Positions 43,991 to 54,470 of a stretch of 64,000 nucleotides of DNA are shown here, piece by piece (position 1 is the stretch's first letter; each line of letters opens with the position of its first letter). The position numbers and the translations under genes were made by a program. The notes beneath the pieces were generated by a model. The model had not been told where the DNA came from. It saw only the letters and a list, made by a program, of their open reading frames with translations, and searched no databases. Origin of the DNA: Chytriomyces cf. hyalinus JEL632 (lineage: Eukaryota; Chytridiomycota; Chytridiomycetes; Chytridiales; Chytriomycetaceae); assembly GCA_025435555.1 (NCBI GenBank), contig JAIWWG010000122.1, forward strand, positions 1 to 64,000. The letters run 5' to 3'.

Positions 43991-45768
43991 TTATTTTCTC
44001 GACACTTCAGCCACACAGAGGGGACACGTGCGCTTCCCCTCCCCTCCTTCTTTGACGCTCTTCATCCATCGCGAAATACACTCTTCATGGAAAGCATGGC
44101 TGCATTGGAGCTCGCGAACAATATCTCCGCTTTCGAATTCGCTCATACAGATGATGCAACCTTCGAAAATACTGTGAAGTTGTCCACCGCCAAAAGTCGC
44201 ATTCGAATCAGTCACGTCGACTCTGGATTTGCTCTTTTCGTCAGTACCATCTCCAGCGTCAGCATCCAGCTCTTTTCCGTTCTCCTGAATGTCAATGTCA
44301 TTTTTCTCAAACCGATACACCCGCATCTGATCCCATTCTTCCTGAGCAACACCTTCCCCAGTCGCACGAAACCGCACAGGATCCACTGGAGTCCAAAAAT
44401 CACTCGTTGCCCCGTTTAACATTGCCAACATGTACGGATCCAAGTCCTCAGAACCCCTGGCAGGACGACCTCGAGGTAACATGATTCCATCCACTGCAAA
44501 CGTATCCCGATTTCTCTGCGCTTGCGAATACCAGTTTGCTTCCGACCCTTGTCCCAACTGCGCCAACCGTAATGCTCTGCTGCGGGACTCTGCTCTTTCC
44601 GCATTTGCTACAATCGCGGCCACTCCTGAATTTGTGTACCAATATGGTTGCATCCCATCTTGGTGCACTCTCTGCGTTTCAAGAAGCCCTAATTCTTGAA
44701 GGACGCGGCGCTGCTCTCGTTCCATTTGCAGTGCCTGTACATACCATGCACGCCACCGCGAAAGAATGTACCAAGAAATACCCACCGCCCACAATGCACA
44801 GCACATAAAGAAACAGAACGTGTAAAGATGCGGATTTGTCGGTTGACAAGTACTTGCCGCGAGCCACACGGTCCCAGCCATTAACCATAAAACTATCAGT
44901 ATCCATAAAATGGTTGCAATCGGCCGCATGGAAAATTGAATCACTTTTGCAGCGCGTTTTCTGAACGTTTGCAAGTTGGAAGGATTGTTGTTGTTTTCTT
45001 GGTGCACTACTGCGATCGTTGCAAGCTGTTTATGCGCCCAAATTGTGAGCGGTACGCGAGGAAGATCGATTGCTGTGAGGAGGACCATGTACGCGATCCA
45101 TAGTTGCAGCGTGTTGGATGAGTCTCCGATTCCGTGCACGATTCCGGCGTTTGTTCCGCAGTTGTCTGTGATTCCGCCGAACGAGATGAGAACGATTGGG
45201 GCTACCACGAGAGTGATGATGTACCAAAAGACAAGTATGATGCGCAGTGCTTCTCTATGTTTTTTCTTGTTTGAAATAACTGATGTGTGTGTTTGAGAGT
45301 AGGGAAGGATCCGGGAGCAGTGGGAAGCGATTGGGAGAATGAAGACTGTGTTCGGGGGGGTTGTAATTCTGGCGCGTTTGAAGCTGCCTTTCAATGTGTG
45401 TACTAGGTGAGACTTGTGTATTGCTCCACTGCGGAACGTCGCGCAAATGATTGGCGGATCCCCCAAATGTCAAGATATCATCCAAACGGTCGATTCGCTC
45501 GCTTCTTTGCACCTGAGGATCTTGCCCATGAGTCAAAGGTATTCGCGTGTCGCCTCTCTCAGATTGGCAGCCAGCGTTGGTGGCAGGAAGATTGAAATTC
45601 TGAAGCGTGGCAACACTGGATCTCAGATTATCTGATATCGACCGCGTTGACTCTAATGCCGAAACAATCAAGTCCTGTAGGCGCGACTGCGTTTTCCTCA
45701 CGATGTCTTTGCGGGGTTGTGGACGGATCTTCAGAAGAAGCAGGTGGAGATTCGCTTTTCTCGGCCAT
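43991..45768 (-). CDS. Multi-pass membrane RING-H2 ubiquitin ligase (putative)
   Basis: From MAEKSESPPASS at 45768 the frame shifts twice (near 45700 at GGAAAACG and near 45280 at a run of six A), then is open for more than 400 codons. Hydrophobic segments: IILVFWYIITLVVAPIVLIS, LWIAYMVLLTAIDLPRV, IATILWILIVLWLMAGTVWL, and FCFFMCCALWAVGISWYILS, so about four helices. A cytoplasmic stretch of about 170 residues follows, then a C-terminal RING-H2: CIICMSEFESGDIVRELQCS, HAFHEECISRW, and CPLC after an 11-residue insert. Likely an E3 ligase of an endomembrane; substrate unknown. Resembles plant and fungal RING proteins with four N-terminal helices, but no exact orthologue is claimed. Convergent with fol2 and divergent from the Tul1-like gene. 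Confidence 0.8.
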
Positions 45769-46113
45769 GTTTTTCTCCTTTAAGTTGACAATCCTTCCAT
45801 ACCTGCTGAATTTTTTAAAAATCGGCGCTGTTTCTATGCATTTAAAGTGGTCTTTTATTACTGCCGGTCCGTTTGCATATCTCGCTTGCGCTGGAGCAAA
45901 TATCTTTTCAGCATTCAGTTCAGTATACAACAAATTTCTCTTTACGACCAGCTGAATACGGGTCTTTGCCAAGGGTGGTGGTGCGTCAGCCAACGGGGGT
46001 GTCCGAAAGTAAGTATTCTGCGGTCTTCACCTACTTAGTGGAGGAGAAGATTGTATGACTTGACTGTATATTCGACGCTGATGGAATTTGAAAGTTAAAA
46101 AACTTGAAGTAAA

Positions 46114-48508
46114 ATGTCGTCGAGAGTCGCCGTCCTTGCTCTCACAGCATACCTCCTCATGGTCCGTGCGCATATTCATATCTGTATGCATTGCTCTAAT
46201 GCGCAAGGCTTCAGAATGTTTTCGATGCGTCCGACCGAGGTGGTTTGAAGGAATCAAGTTTCGAAAATCGATCCAAGCTTGGAACACGCCCACACTCGAA
46301 TAGTCAGGCCATGCAATTTGAAGATCCATCAACCGCAAGCGTCGATCTATCTTTTCAGGAAGAGGGTCCGTTCTACTCAAACGCAAGCGGCCTCTATAAA
46401 GGTTGTGCTCCCCCACGCTCGGAGCCCTTCAAACTTACACATCTCAGCCCAGTACATCCCATCGTCCACTACGAGCATCCCTGAGGCATCCGAACTATAC
46501 AATAGAGGCCAGTTTGACTGGGCTTCACCCGGCTCATTCTCGCTGCTTGTCCGAAATCAAGCATCTCCGTCAATCAACTGGACACACGATTCCATTCATA
46601 TTCTCGAAGGCGTTTTGAGAATTAAAGTAACTGCGGGGACGTATCGCGGGCGGTCGGCTGAATATAAATCGCCAATCACGAATCGTCGAATTTTGAGGCC
46701 TGTGAGATCGCGTGTGCTCAGTGTGCCAGTCAATGGATTTTATTTGTTGGATGAAGGGAAGATGGTGCTGTCTGGATTCGTATCGTTGTGAGTGCAATGA
46801 TTTCCTCTCAGCGGTGTCACTGAAGGACTCATCAAAAAAACAATAACAGCAATTCATCCACGCATGAAAATATTGTACGCGCCTTAGCGATAGTTGGAAG
46901 TGGCTCCATGGTTGGAAAAGCGAAAGATCTCGCACTTCAATTGGTGCAAGCCGATATTAATCGACTCACGGACGAAATTGACGATGACCGAAGAATAGAG
47001 TACAAAAGTAGGAGCATTATTCTTCCTTTGGTTTAACTTGAAAACTCATGGAGTCCATGCATGCAGCCAGCTCCAGATCATCGGACGTAAAGTGCATGTT
47101 CAACATTCAAATTCAGATGGCGAGCATCTCTGGTTTCAACAACTCCAAAATCCGACAGTTTGAGCAAGGTATGCAATCGCTTAACGGAAGATAGAAATGT
47201 TGAAATTGACATGATCATGCCAGTTTAGACCTGATTGAAAATGGAGGCGTCTCTTCGTTTTCTCACATACCACCCCAGCCGCAATTCAGTGCAGCCGTCT
47301 TTTCACCCAACTGCCAGTTGATTCTGAAACCCACTCAAGGGAGCCGGAAATCGATTAAAATCGAAAGATACCGCCGAAAAGCGATAAACTACGCGGGATG
47401 GTGTCTCTTTGGTGCATTAGTCGAAGTCACAGCAATGCTGCATCAAATGGCGTACACTGACACGCCCAGTAAACGCGCAAAAGTTTCTTTGAGCATGCTC
47501 AGCGTGATGATATCGGCAGACGCGTATTTATGCCTCGTACATTTTGTGATGGCACAATCATTTGGCGGGGACGTATTTTTAAGCCTCGTGGGTGTTTCTT
47601 TTGGTAAATTCTTGGGATTCGCCATACTGGGTATGCGGTATCTGCTCGATGTATCGCGATCAAGAGGGACTGATGGGAGGGCCTCCGTGGGAATGTTTTA
47701 TTCAAGGACATGCGGGTTTCTTATTTCTGGCGTTTACTTTTTTTACAAGTTTGGGCCGTCTTCGCCGTTTATTATGAACTCGGCGCTGGTGGTGGCGTCT
47801 TCCCTCTGGGTGCCACAAATCTTGAGGTGCGTCATTTTTTGCTCTGTCGAAAACCATTGCTAAAGGAATTTGCCTCCAGCAATATCAAGCGCAATTCGCG
47901 CAATTCGTTGCATCCAAGCTATCTTCTCATGACGTCTGTTTCGCGTCTCATGCTTGGGCTGTATTACCTCGCGTGCCCAAGCAACATTTTGACAATGACG
48001 ATTGCTTTGGATAATCCGAGGTATTGGACCGCAGCTATAGTATCTGCATGGGTTGCTATCCAGATACTTGTGATTCATTTGCAAGATCAATGGGGAACTC
48101 GAGCATTAATTCCAGAAAAGGTGCTTTGAAGTTGCTTCAGTTCTGAGCCCGCTCTAACATTTGCGCGTCTCTGGCACTTCCAGCTGTATCCAAAAAGGTA
48201 CGATTACCACCGCGCAACTCAATTCGAGACGGGATCGAAAACACAAGGAAGCGAATGCGCAATCTGTTGTAGCGAAATCTTTTCAGACAGAACTGCAGGG
48301 AAAGATCGAAATCGCGACGTTGCTCGATACATGGTAACTCCATGCGATCACGTGTTTCACACGGACTGCCTTGAACGGTGGATGGATATTAAACTGGAGG
48401 TTGGGAGAATGTTTTGGTTGCTTCTGAACATGTCGTTGTCAAATGTACTTAACCCTATTTTGTATTATGCAGTGCCCTGTATGCCGTGAATCTCTGCCTC
48501 CACAATGA
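46114..48508 (+). CDS. tul1: Tul1/Dsc1-type transmembrane RING ubiquitin ligase
   Basis: Catalytic subunit of the Golgi/endosome Dsc (Tul1) E3 complex, which ubiquitinates membrane proteins. MSSRVAVLALTAYLLMVRAH at 46114 is a probable signal peptide. The lumenal N-terminal exons are not fully resolved (a frame change lies near 46430-46490). Clear later exons: to 46787, 46850-47007, 47067-47168, 47229-47826, 47880-48120, 48184-48399 and 48473-48508. Lumenal part: NGFYLLDEGKMVLSGFV, VFSPNCQLIL. The membrane region of about seven helices begins NYAGWCLFGALVEVTAMLHQ and contains LWVPQIL...LHPSYLLMTSVSRL. The C-terminal RING-H2: CAICCSEIF, YMVTPCDHVFHTDCLERWMD, IKLE, CPVCRESLPP, with the wording typical of Tul1/Dsc1. 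Confidence 0.92.
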
Positions 48509-48655
48509 ATCGCTTTGAGGCGCTTGATAATTTTCGACACGTCACGTCTGATGACAAATACCCCCAAGGAATAAACCAACGTCAGATATCGACAGTCTCT
48601 GCGTCAGCTTCTTGTTGATTTATTCCCGTGCACATATGAAAAGAAGTCCTTTACA

Positions 48656-49273
48656 TCATAGATACGCCTCCTCGTCCAAACCCGATGACTTGGTCCCCGA
48701 ACCAATCTCCGAAGAAGCTGCAACGCTCGCCAAATACGTTGTCCAGCATAATCCAACCGTATTCATAAGTGCAACCCTCGGTAATCCCGGTGAAACAAAT
48801 CGAAAGCTAATCACATTGACTGCGGGCCAAATGAGACATCCCATTGCAAACACTGTTGGAAACTTTTGCACCATCGAGTCCCATGCGTTTACTGCAGCAC
48901 CGGGGATCGATTTCGTATGCACGTATGCGGCAGAGTAATAGAGGAAGCCTGCCGAGTATGGAGGGACAAAAATGATTTGGTTCGCAACGGCTTTGATCGT
49001 GGCGAGTCGCAGCGTTTTTGCTGGGCCAATCACTTTGTCGAGTATCTGAAAGGCTGAGAGAAAGTACCAGCCGTTGATGCCGAATCCGAACGCTGCCATT
49101 TTGGCGGTGCGTTCAGAGTCCCAGTTGGACAAGGCAACTTCGAGTGAGGGTCGGTCAGACTTGGCGGCAGGAGATGGTATATTGTGGATGTACTGTGTTG
49201 CGATGTCTCCGAACAGGAAGAAGGACCCAGCGAGGGCCGAGGAGGAGAGCAGTTGTGCAGCTGTCAAGCTCAT
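48656..49273 (-). CDS. Mpv17/PMP22-family membrane protein (205 aa)
   Basis: Small membrane protein of the Mpv17/PMP22/Sym1 family, found in mitochondrial inner or peroxisomal membranes, with roles in stress tolerance and possibly metabolite passage. Family signatures: an N-terminal helix followed by GDIATQYI, RTAKMAAFGFGINGWYFLSA, KAVANQIIFVPPYSAGFLYY, and the C-terminal signature CLIWPAVNVISFRFVSPGLP with LMNTVGLCWTTYLA. Length is normal, the frame is intact and there is no intron. The usual family ending WNxxLS is here WTTYLAS. Ends 147 bp from the convergent tul1 stop. Confidence 0.88.
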   Translation of the reverse strand: MSLTAAQLLSSSALAGSFFLFGDIATQYIHNIPSPAAKSDRPSLEVALSNWDSERTAKMAAFGFGINGWYFLSAFQILDKVIGPAKTLRLATIKAVANQIIFVPPYSAGFLYYSAAYVHTKSIPGAAVNAWDSMVQKFPTVFAMGCLIWPAVNVISFRFVSPGLPRVALMNTVGLCWTTYLASVAASSEIGSGTKSSGLDEEAYL

Positions 49274-49473
49274 TTCTGAAGTGTTGACTAATCTGGGTTG
49301 TTTTTTTATCTCTGATTCGAATTCAGGTTTTACTCGTTGACCCCTGGTTACTTCACGGTTGCCCCGTTTCAGTCACAACGGACGGTGAGAAAAAGATGCC
49401 CCTGGACGCTGAAATGTGAGAAAGAAGCTGCATTACATAATGACCAAATAAATACAACAAAAAACAAATCGAA

Positions 49474-50688
49474 ATGGGACACAAAGCAAACAGCGCGTCG
49501 GCAGCTTTCCTGTCCAAGCTGCGGCGTCTGGTCAAAGAAGGCTTCAAGCGGCGCGTTCCGGCAAAGTCCGATGCCAATCCTGACACGGGCAAACGCGGAG
49601 ACAGTGTGAATGCCCCGATTGAGATGATAGAGTCTCCGGATTCAGCTTCAGCTTCATCAAGCGAAAACACAGTTAAACGGTCTTTCGAGGTTAGAAGCTT
49701 GATTCACAGATTTCAGTGGCTCAGTTTCTGGCGTACAGGGAAGTCACGCGTCGGAGACCGACTGCGAAGCTTTGCCACCAACCGACGGCGATACCGACGC
49801 GCATTCGACAAACTCTGATTTTTCTTTTGTTCCCGAGACACCGATTCACACACCAGTCAATGAAGTAAGTCTCACGTTGCGTGGGAGTCATAAACTGTAA
49901 CTGACCGCATTCCAGTCTCCCGCAAAACTCAAACCAAAGATCGTCATCCCCAGAGTGCCCAACACACCAATGACGCCAAGAGCATACCCTCTCATGTTTG
50001 AGAAAGTTGACTCGGAAACTGAAACGGATTCGGATTCGGATGACGACACACCATTATTCTTTTCAGCCAACCGCCCAAATGCCGCCATGCAACGCGCAAC
50101 TTCGGCCACGACTCTTGGGACCCAGAGAACTTACTTGAACGCAAGTACAAATTTTGAAAGCAAGTCCGCCTCTTTGAAACCTTCCGCGTTAAAATATCGC
50201 AACGTGTCAGCACCAAACTCAGCCGAAACTGAACTTAAAAAAAAAATATCGCGACCCGTCAGTTTCGCACCTTCCACCCAATTTCATGAGCAGAAATACC
50301 CACGCTATCGTGCACCACGTCAGATACCGAATAACGCTGACAGAAAACCTTCCTCTGTCGCGTTTAGGCAGCCGGACAAGGGCTACAAGTCTCTCGATCG
50401 CAGTCTCACACCCATTCAGAATGTCTCCAGCACTTTGCGACGCGATCATCTTCAGCACACTTATCACGAAGAAACCATATCGCCCAAAGCGCTGATTTCG
50501 TTTTCAAGTCAGGAGGTTGGTGATGCTGTTTCACATACGTCAGTCTGGTTTATCAATTGCCTCATACACACTTTCAGGTGGAAACCTCGCAAGCACTCCG
50601 AACTGCAGCCGCCGCATCACGAATGCTTCGTGCTCGTGCGCGGGAATGTGAATTGTTGAAAGCGCGAGGTGAACTGCAACAAAGTTGA
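49474..50688 (+). CDS. Unknown, mostly disordered protein
   Basis: Starts MGHKANSASAAFLSKLRRLV with a basic amphipathic N-terminus. The first exon is Ser/Asp-rich; a one-base shift near 49690 is needed to continue into SGSVSGVQGSHASETDCEAL and DFSFVPETPIHTPVNE. An intron (49865-49915) follows, then PKIVIPRVPNTPMTPRAYPL, an acidic run (DSETETDSDSDDDTPLFF), many S/T-P sites, and after a last intron a helical Arg/Ala-rich end (ALRTAAAASRMLRARARECE). About 390 residues. Many proline-directed phosphorylation-like sites, no recognisable domain. Divergent from the Mpv17 gene, sharing a 200-bp promoter region. Confidence 0.65.
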
Positions 50689-50940
50689 AGTGTGATTTCT
50701 TTGCATGACGAGAGTTTTGCGTTTGTGTTCTTTGGAATGAAGGGATTTTGTCGAAGTTGGATCCTCAAACGAGAGTTACGATTTCTCCTCAACCGCGACT
50801 CTCATCTAAAACAACGTTGAAGCGAAGAAAATGCACCAATGCAAGCCAAGTGAGAAGTTGCAGAATTTATTCAAATAAATACCAAAAAATATTTCAGACT
50901 AAAATAAATACCAAAAAAACACCAAAAATAAACGTGTCGT

Positions 50941-53122
50941 TCACAACCGCATCGGCCGCTGCTTGTACATTAACACCCCAGAAGCTTTGGCAGTCTCACG
51001 AGATGCCGGGTTGCGCAGAAGCTTGTGAAGTTTGGGATTGCTGAACAGTGTCGACTGATAAAATCAAGAACAGTGTGAGAAATGCAACAAAATCAAAAGG
51101 TTACGAAAAAACATCAATCATACCGGCATCCACTTGCGTTTGGCTACCGCACGCACATCTGGACCATCGTTGTTCGACCTTTGCGCTGGAGAAGGGCCAC
51201 CGGTTTTGGGAGATTTCTGCGTGATCAAGTTCCCTGGCTTCGAAACAGAGACCTTCTGGACTGGCGAAGAAATGGGGATTTTAATGGCCTGGCTTGGACT
51301 AATCCTCGCGGCGACGGCTTCTGACAAACGCGACGGTGATGAAGCCCCCGCGGCCGCTGAGACCCAGCTAATGAGACCGGGTACTGATTCAGCAGCCACG
51401 GTGACTTGTTCAGGCTGCAGTCTGTGCTTTCTGGCAGGTACGGCCATGTGCCTGGGCCAACGACATAGCGAGGACGGTTTTGTGACCACTGGAGACCGGT
51501 TAATGAGGCCGTTCATGCCAGCAGCCGCTTTGACGTCAGGTTTTGTCGGGATGGTCTTGTGGTTGGGTGTGACTCGTTGGGCAGCGGTGGGTGTGACGGT
51601 TTTCTTTGAGGCACTTGGGGAACTGGCAGTCATGCATTGTCGACTGGGCGCACTGGGCTTAAATGACAGAACTCGGTTGGACTTGGCAGCGGGTGCGGGT
51701 GCAGCAGGTTTGGGGATGGGGATGGCGGTGGGTGATGGAGATGACTTGCTTGTGGTGGTGGATTTGATGGCTTGGGCACTGGCCACCGAAGCTTGGCGAC
51801 TAATGGGATCAACTTCAGCGGCAAGTGCCACTTGAGTGGGTGTGGATTCTTGGGTTGTGGATGGGGGCGTGGCAGATTCGAGACTGGACACTGGAGAAGG
51901 TGGAGAAACGGTGGCAGTTGGACCCCTGGCAGATGGTGGCGTCAACACAACTCGATTGGGATGGATGGTGGGTTTGGCAGCGGAGTTGGCAGTCGGTTTG
52001 GAGGCGGATTTGGGTTTGGCGGCAGCGATTCTTGTGGCGGTCGGTGTGTTGAGCTTGGGGTTGTGTGTGGCGGTGGATGATGGCGATGACAGGGTTGTGG
52101 TGACAGGATGGGCACTGGCGACGGAAGCTTGGTGACTAATGAGATCGGCTTCAGCGGCAAGTGCCAAGTGAGTAGGTGTGGGTTCTTGTGTGATGGATGG
52201 GAGCGTGGCGGATGGGAAGATGGAGACTTGCGACAAAGGTGGAGAAATGGCGGTAGTTGGACCTGTGGCAGATGGAATGTAGTTGATGAGGCCGCATAAT
52301 CCGGCTGCCAATGAGGTGTGGGTCCATGAGCACGCGTAACAGCCTGCATTGCTTGGCTTGGCTCGCATGGCTTGAGCGAGGTTAGTACGATCCCTGACCC
52401 GGAGCAACTGTTTATAAAAGGATACAGATTATCAGTGAACATCATGTGTGTAAAACAAAACAAGTTCCAAAAAAGAATTTAAGCTTACACGTCGAAGGGT
52501 CGCGTTTTCTGCGGTAGCTGCGTCTCGTTCTTGAACCAGAGACTCGATGATCTCAATAATGGAGGATGACATTGCACGTGAAGAATTGGTTTCTTTCGGG
52601 CTCATCATCCATTGCTGGAGATTACCCACAGCGAATCCAACTGTGAAGAGGGCGAAGTAGAGAACAATCTGTTGTTGGACATGTGAGAGAGATTGTTAGA
52701 AAACAAACAGCCAATGTAGATTGCAAAATGAATTGGGACAGATGCGCAGAGTGTGTGTATGAGAATGGGACCGCAGATGAGATGTGGGAGGGAAGGGAAG
52801 GAAGGATGAGATGCCAAGCGGAACGTCAAAACAAAGATGGTGTATAAATCCAGCGCGGTATGAAAAAGATCCCAGTTATTGACTTCACAAAGCTGATGAC
52901 GCGTGAGAGAGAGGGAGATTCCAGCGCACATGCGAGATGGGAGAGAGATTCCTACGCTTCATTACGCGCTGTTTGACAACATCTCAACGATGCGGGAGGC
53001 ATAGGATGGAATGGAGTGTGTGGGTTGAAGAGCGACAGGGGCCTTACCTGGAACATAGTTTCAGACGTACGAATAAATCCCGAAATGAGGGCAAGCATAG
53101 GCAGTGCGGTTTCGTAGATCAT
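50941..53122 (-). CDS. Unknown protein with two hydrophobic segments and Pro/Ser/Thr/Ala-rich tail, tandem copy 1 (550 aa)
   Basis: Exons 53122-53048, 52668-52489, 52407-51124 and 51054-50941; introns 379, 81 and 69 nt. Exon lengths sum exactly to a frame. MIYETALPMLALISGFIRTS and IVLYFALFTVGFAVG are hydrophobic, giving one or two membrane segments, followed by a predicted short coiled coil (SLVQERDAATAENATLRRLL). Exon 3 is long and low in complexity, with a repeated motif (ALAAEADLISHQASVASAHP, ALAAEVDPISRQASVASAQA, VAAESVPGLISWVSAAAGA). The C-terminus is conserved in the sister copy: STLFSNPKLHKLLRNP ... VLMYKQRP. The disordered middle carries S-P/T-P sites and KP-rich basic stretches that could bind microtubules or nucleic acid; this is inference. 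No known family. Confidence 0.75.
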
Positions 53123-53379
53123 TATTTTGTTTTTGTGAGAGAAAAAAAGGCAGCATTCAAACGAATTCGGACATTTAAAATGCTCCCCACGTGTGAACCA
53201 GAATCTTTGAACCATGGCGCCAGCCTCAATTAGCAGCAGCGCGGCACTTTTGGATAGCGAGTGAACTTGTGCGCGCAGAAGATTCGAAAACGGCTCGGCG
53301 TTGATGTGAGAACTCCTCGCCCATCAACGTCCATCCCCGAGTCTGATTCAAACAGCCATCTGATTCGAAGTCTCACAAT

Positions 53380-54255
53380 TCATGAATCAATATGCTGAGG
53401 AGCGATATTCCGACATGCCGTTCGTGCGTTTTCGAATTCTTTGTCCAGCATCGATCGGAAAATTTCGTAATGTCCTTCCTTCTCCAACAGTGCCCGGTGG
53501 GAGCCACATTGGGATGCCCCCACAGAATTCAACGTCCTTTTTTTCATTCATTATTCGGCGAGTGACGGTTCAAGTTTCTCATTGCGTATTCATGGAATCA
53601 AGTCTCATTCATCCGCTTTGAGTTCTTCGGCTATAGTCTCGGCTTCATTGCAAGTGAGTGTTGCAATCGAAGGCAGGGCGAGTTATTGTTGAAAGCTCTG
53701 AAGATGTGCGGATGGGATGGAATCAGCGGATATCCAAAGCCGGTTATACCCACCACAATGCCTTACCGATGTCGATATCCCACGCCACGTCTTGAGGACT
53801 GCAGTTGCTACCGGAACTGATTGTGAGCGAAGCAGTTCCTTGGAGTTGGGTCATTTTATTTTGATTGACCTCAGAAGTCCAAATTTGAGTGTTATAAAGT
53901 GGCGATGACAAATCCTTGCAAATCAGCAACTCTTGCATTGACTGCGAACATCAAATGTAAATCGATTCCTGGGTTTGTCTCTGCGCTTCGGACACGCTTC
54001 GAACCAGGTGCCTGCGATGCTCTCCGTCATTCGTCCAGGACAAACCGAAATTATTGTCGAACATGCCAGACGCGCTCGGAAATTTCGAGTTTGAAGTTGG
54101 CAAATTCCTTGCACCGTTCATTGAATCCAGGAATCGCCACTCGAAGGACCATCGTCTGTTCAACTTAATTCGTAGAATTTCAAAGTCACCAAAACGCGGC
54201 AAAATCGATTGTGCACAAAGGAGCTGCAGATGGCCGCGGAGCTTATCTCAGTGAA
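53380..54255 (-). pseudogene. Possible ABC-transporter C-terminal relic, copy 1
   Basis: The minus-strand frame ending at 53380 reads GSHRALLEKEGHYEIFRSML then DKEFENARTACRNIAPQHID, resembling the end of an ABC nucleotide-binding domain, where VExGSHxxLLxKxGxY follows the H-loop. Upstream (to about 54255) only scattered frames are found and no Walker motifs. A diverged second copy lies at 56680-57330. Probably remnants of a gene duplicated along with its neighbour. Confidence 0.35.
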
Positions 54256-54470
54256 ATCGCCATAGTTGATGTGGGGTTATTTTTTTTTGTATGGAACCTT
54301 GAACTGGAATGGCACCCCGATTCTCCCACCGCCAGCAATAATAACTCGTTGAAGAGACGAAAATACACAAATGCAAAATAAAGGAAGAAGATGCAGAATT
54401 TATTTAAAGCAAATACCAAAAAGTCACAGATAAAATAATACCCAAAAAATAAGAAAGAATACGCGAATAT

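Noticed and set aside
43991-45768. RING protein as a second Tul1 paralog
   Set aside because: It has about four helices before a long cytoplasmic stretch and lacks the Tul1 signature YMVTPCxHxFHTxCLxxWMxxKL; only the general RING-H2 layout is shared.
51134-52135. Long plus-strand Gly/Val/Trp-rich frames opposite the 50.9-53.1 kb gene
   Set aside because: Antisense of a Pro/Ser/Thr/Ala-rich coding exon, which naturally gives open low-complexity frames; the minus strand has conserved splice sites and a paralog.
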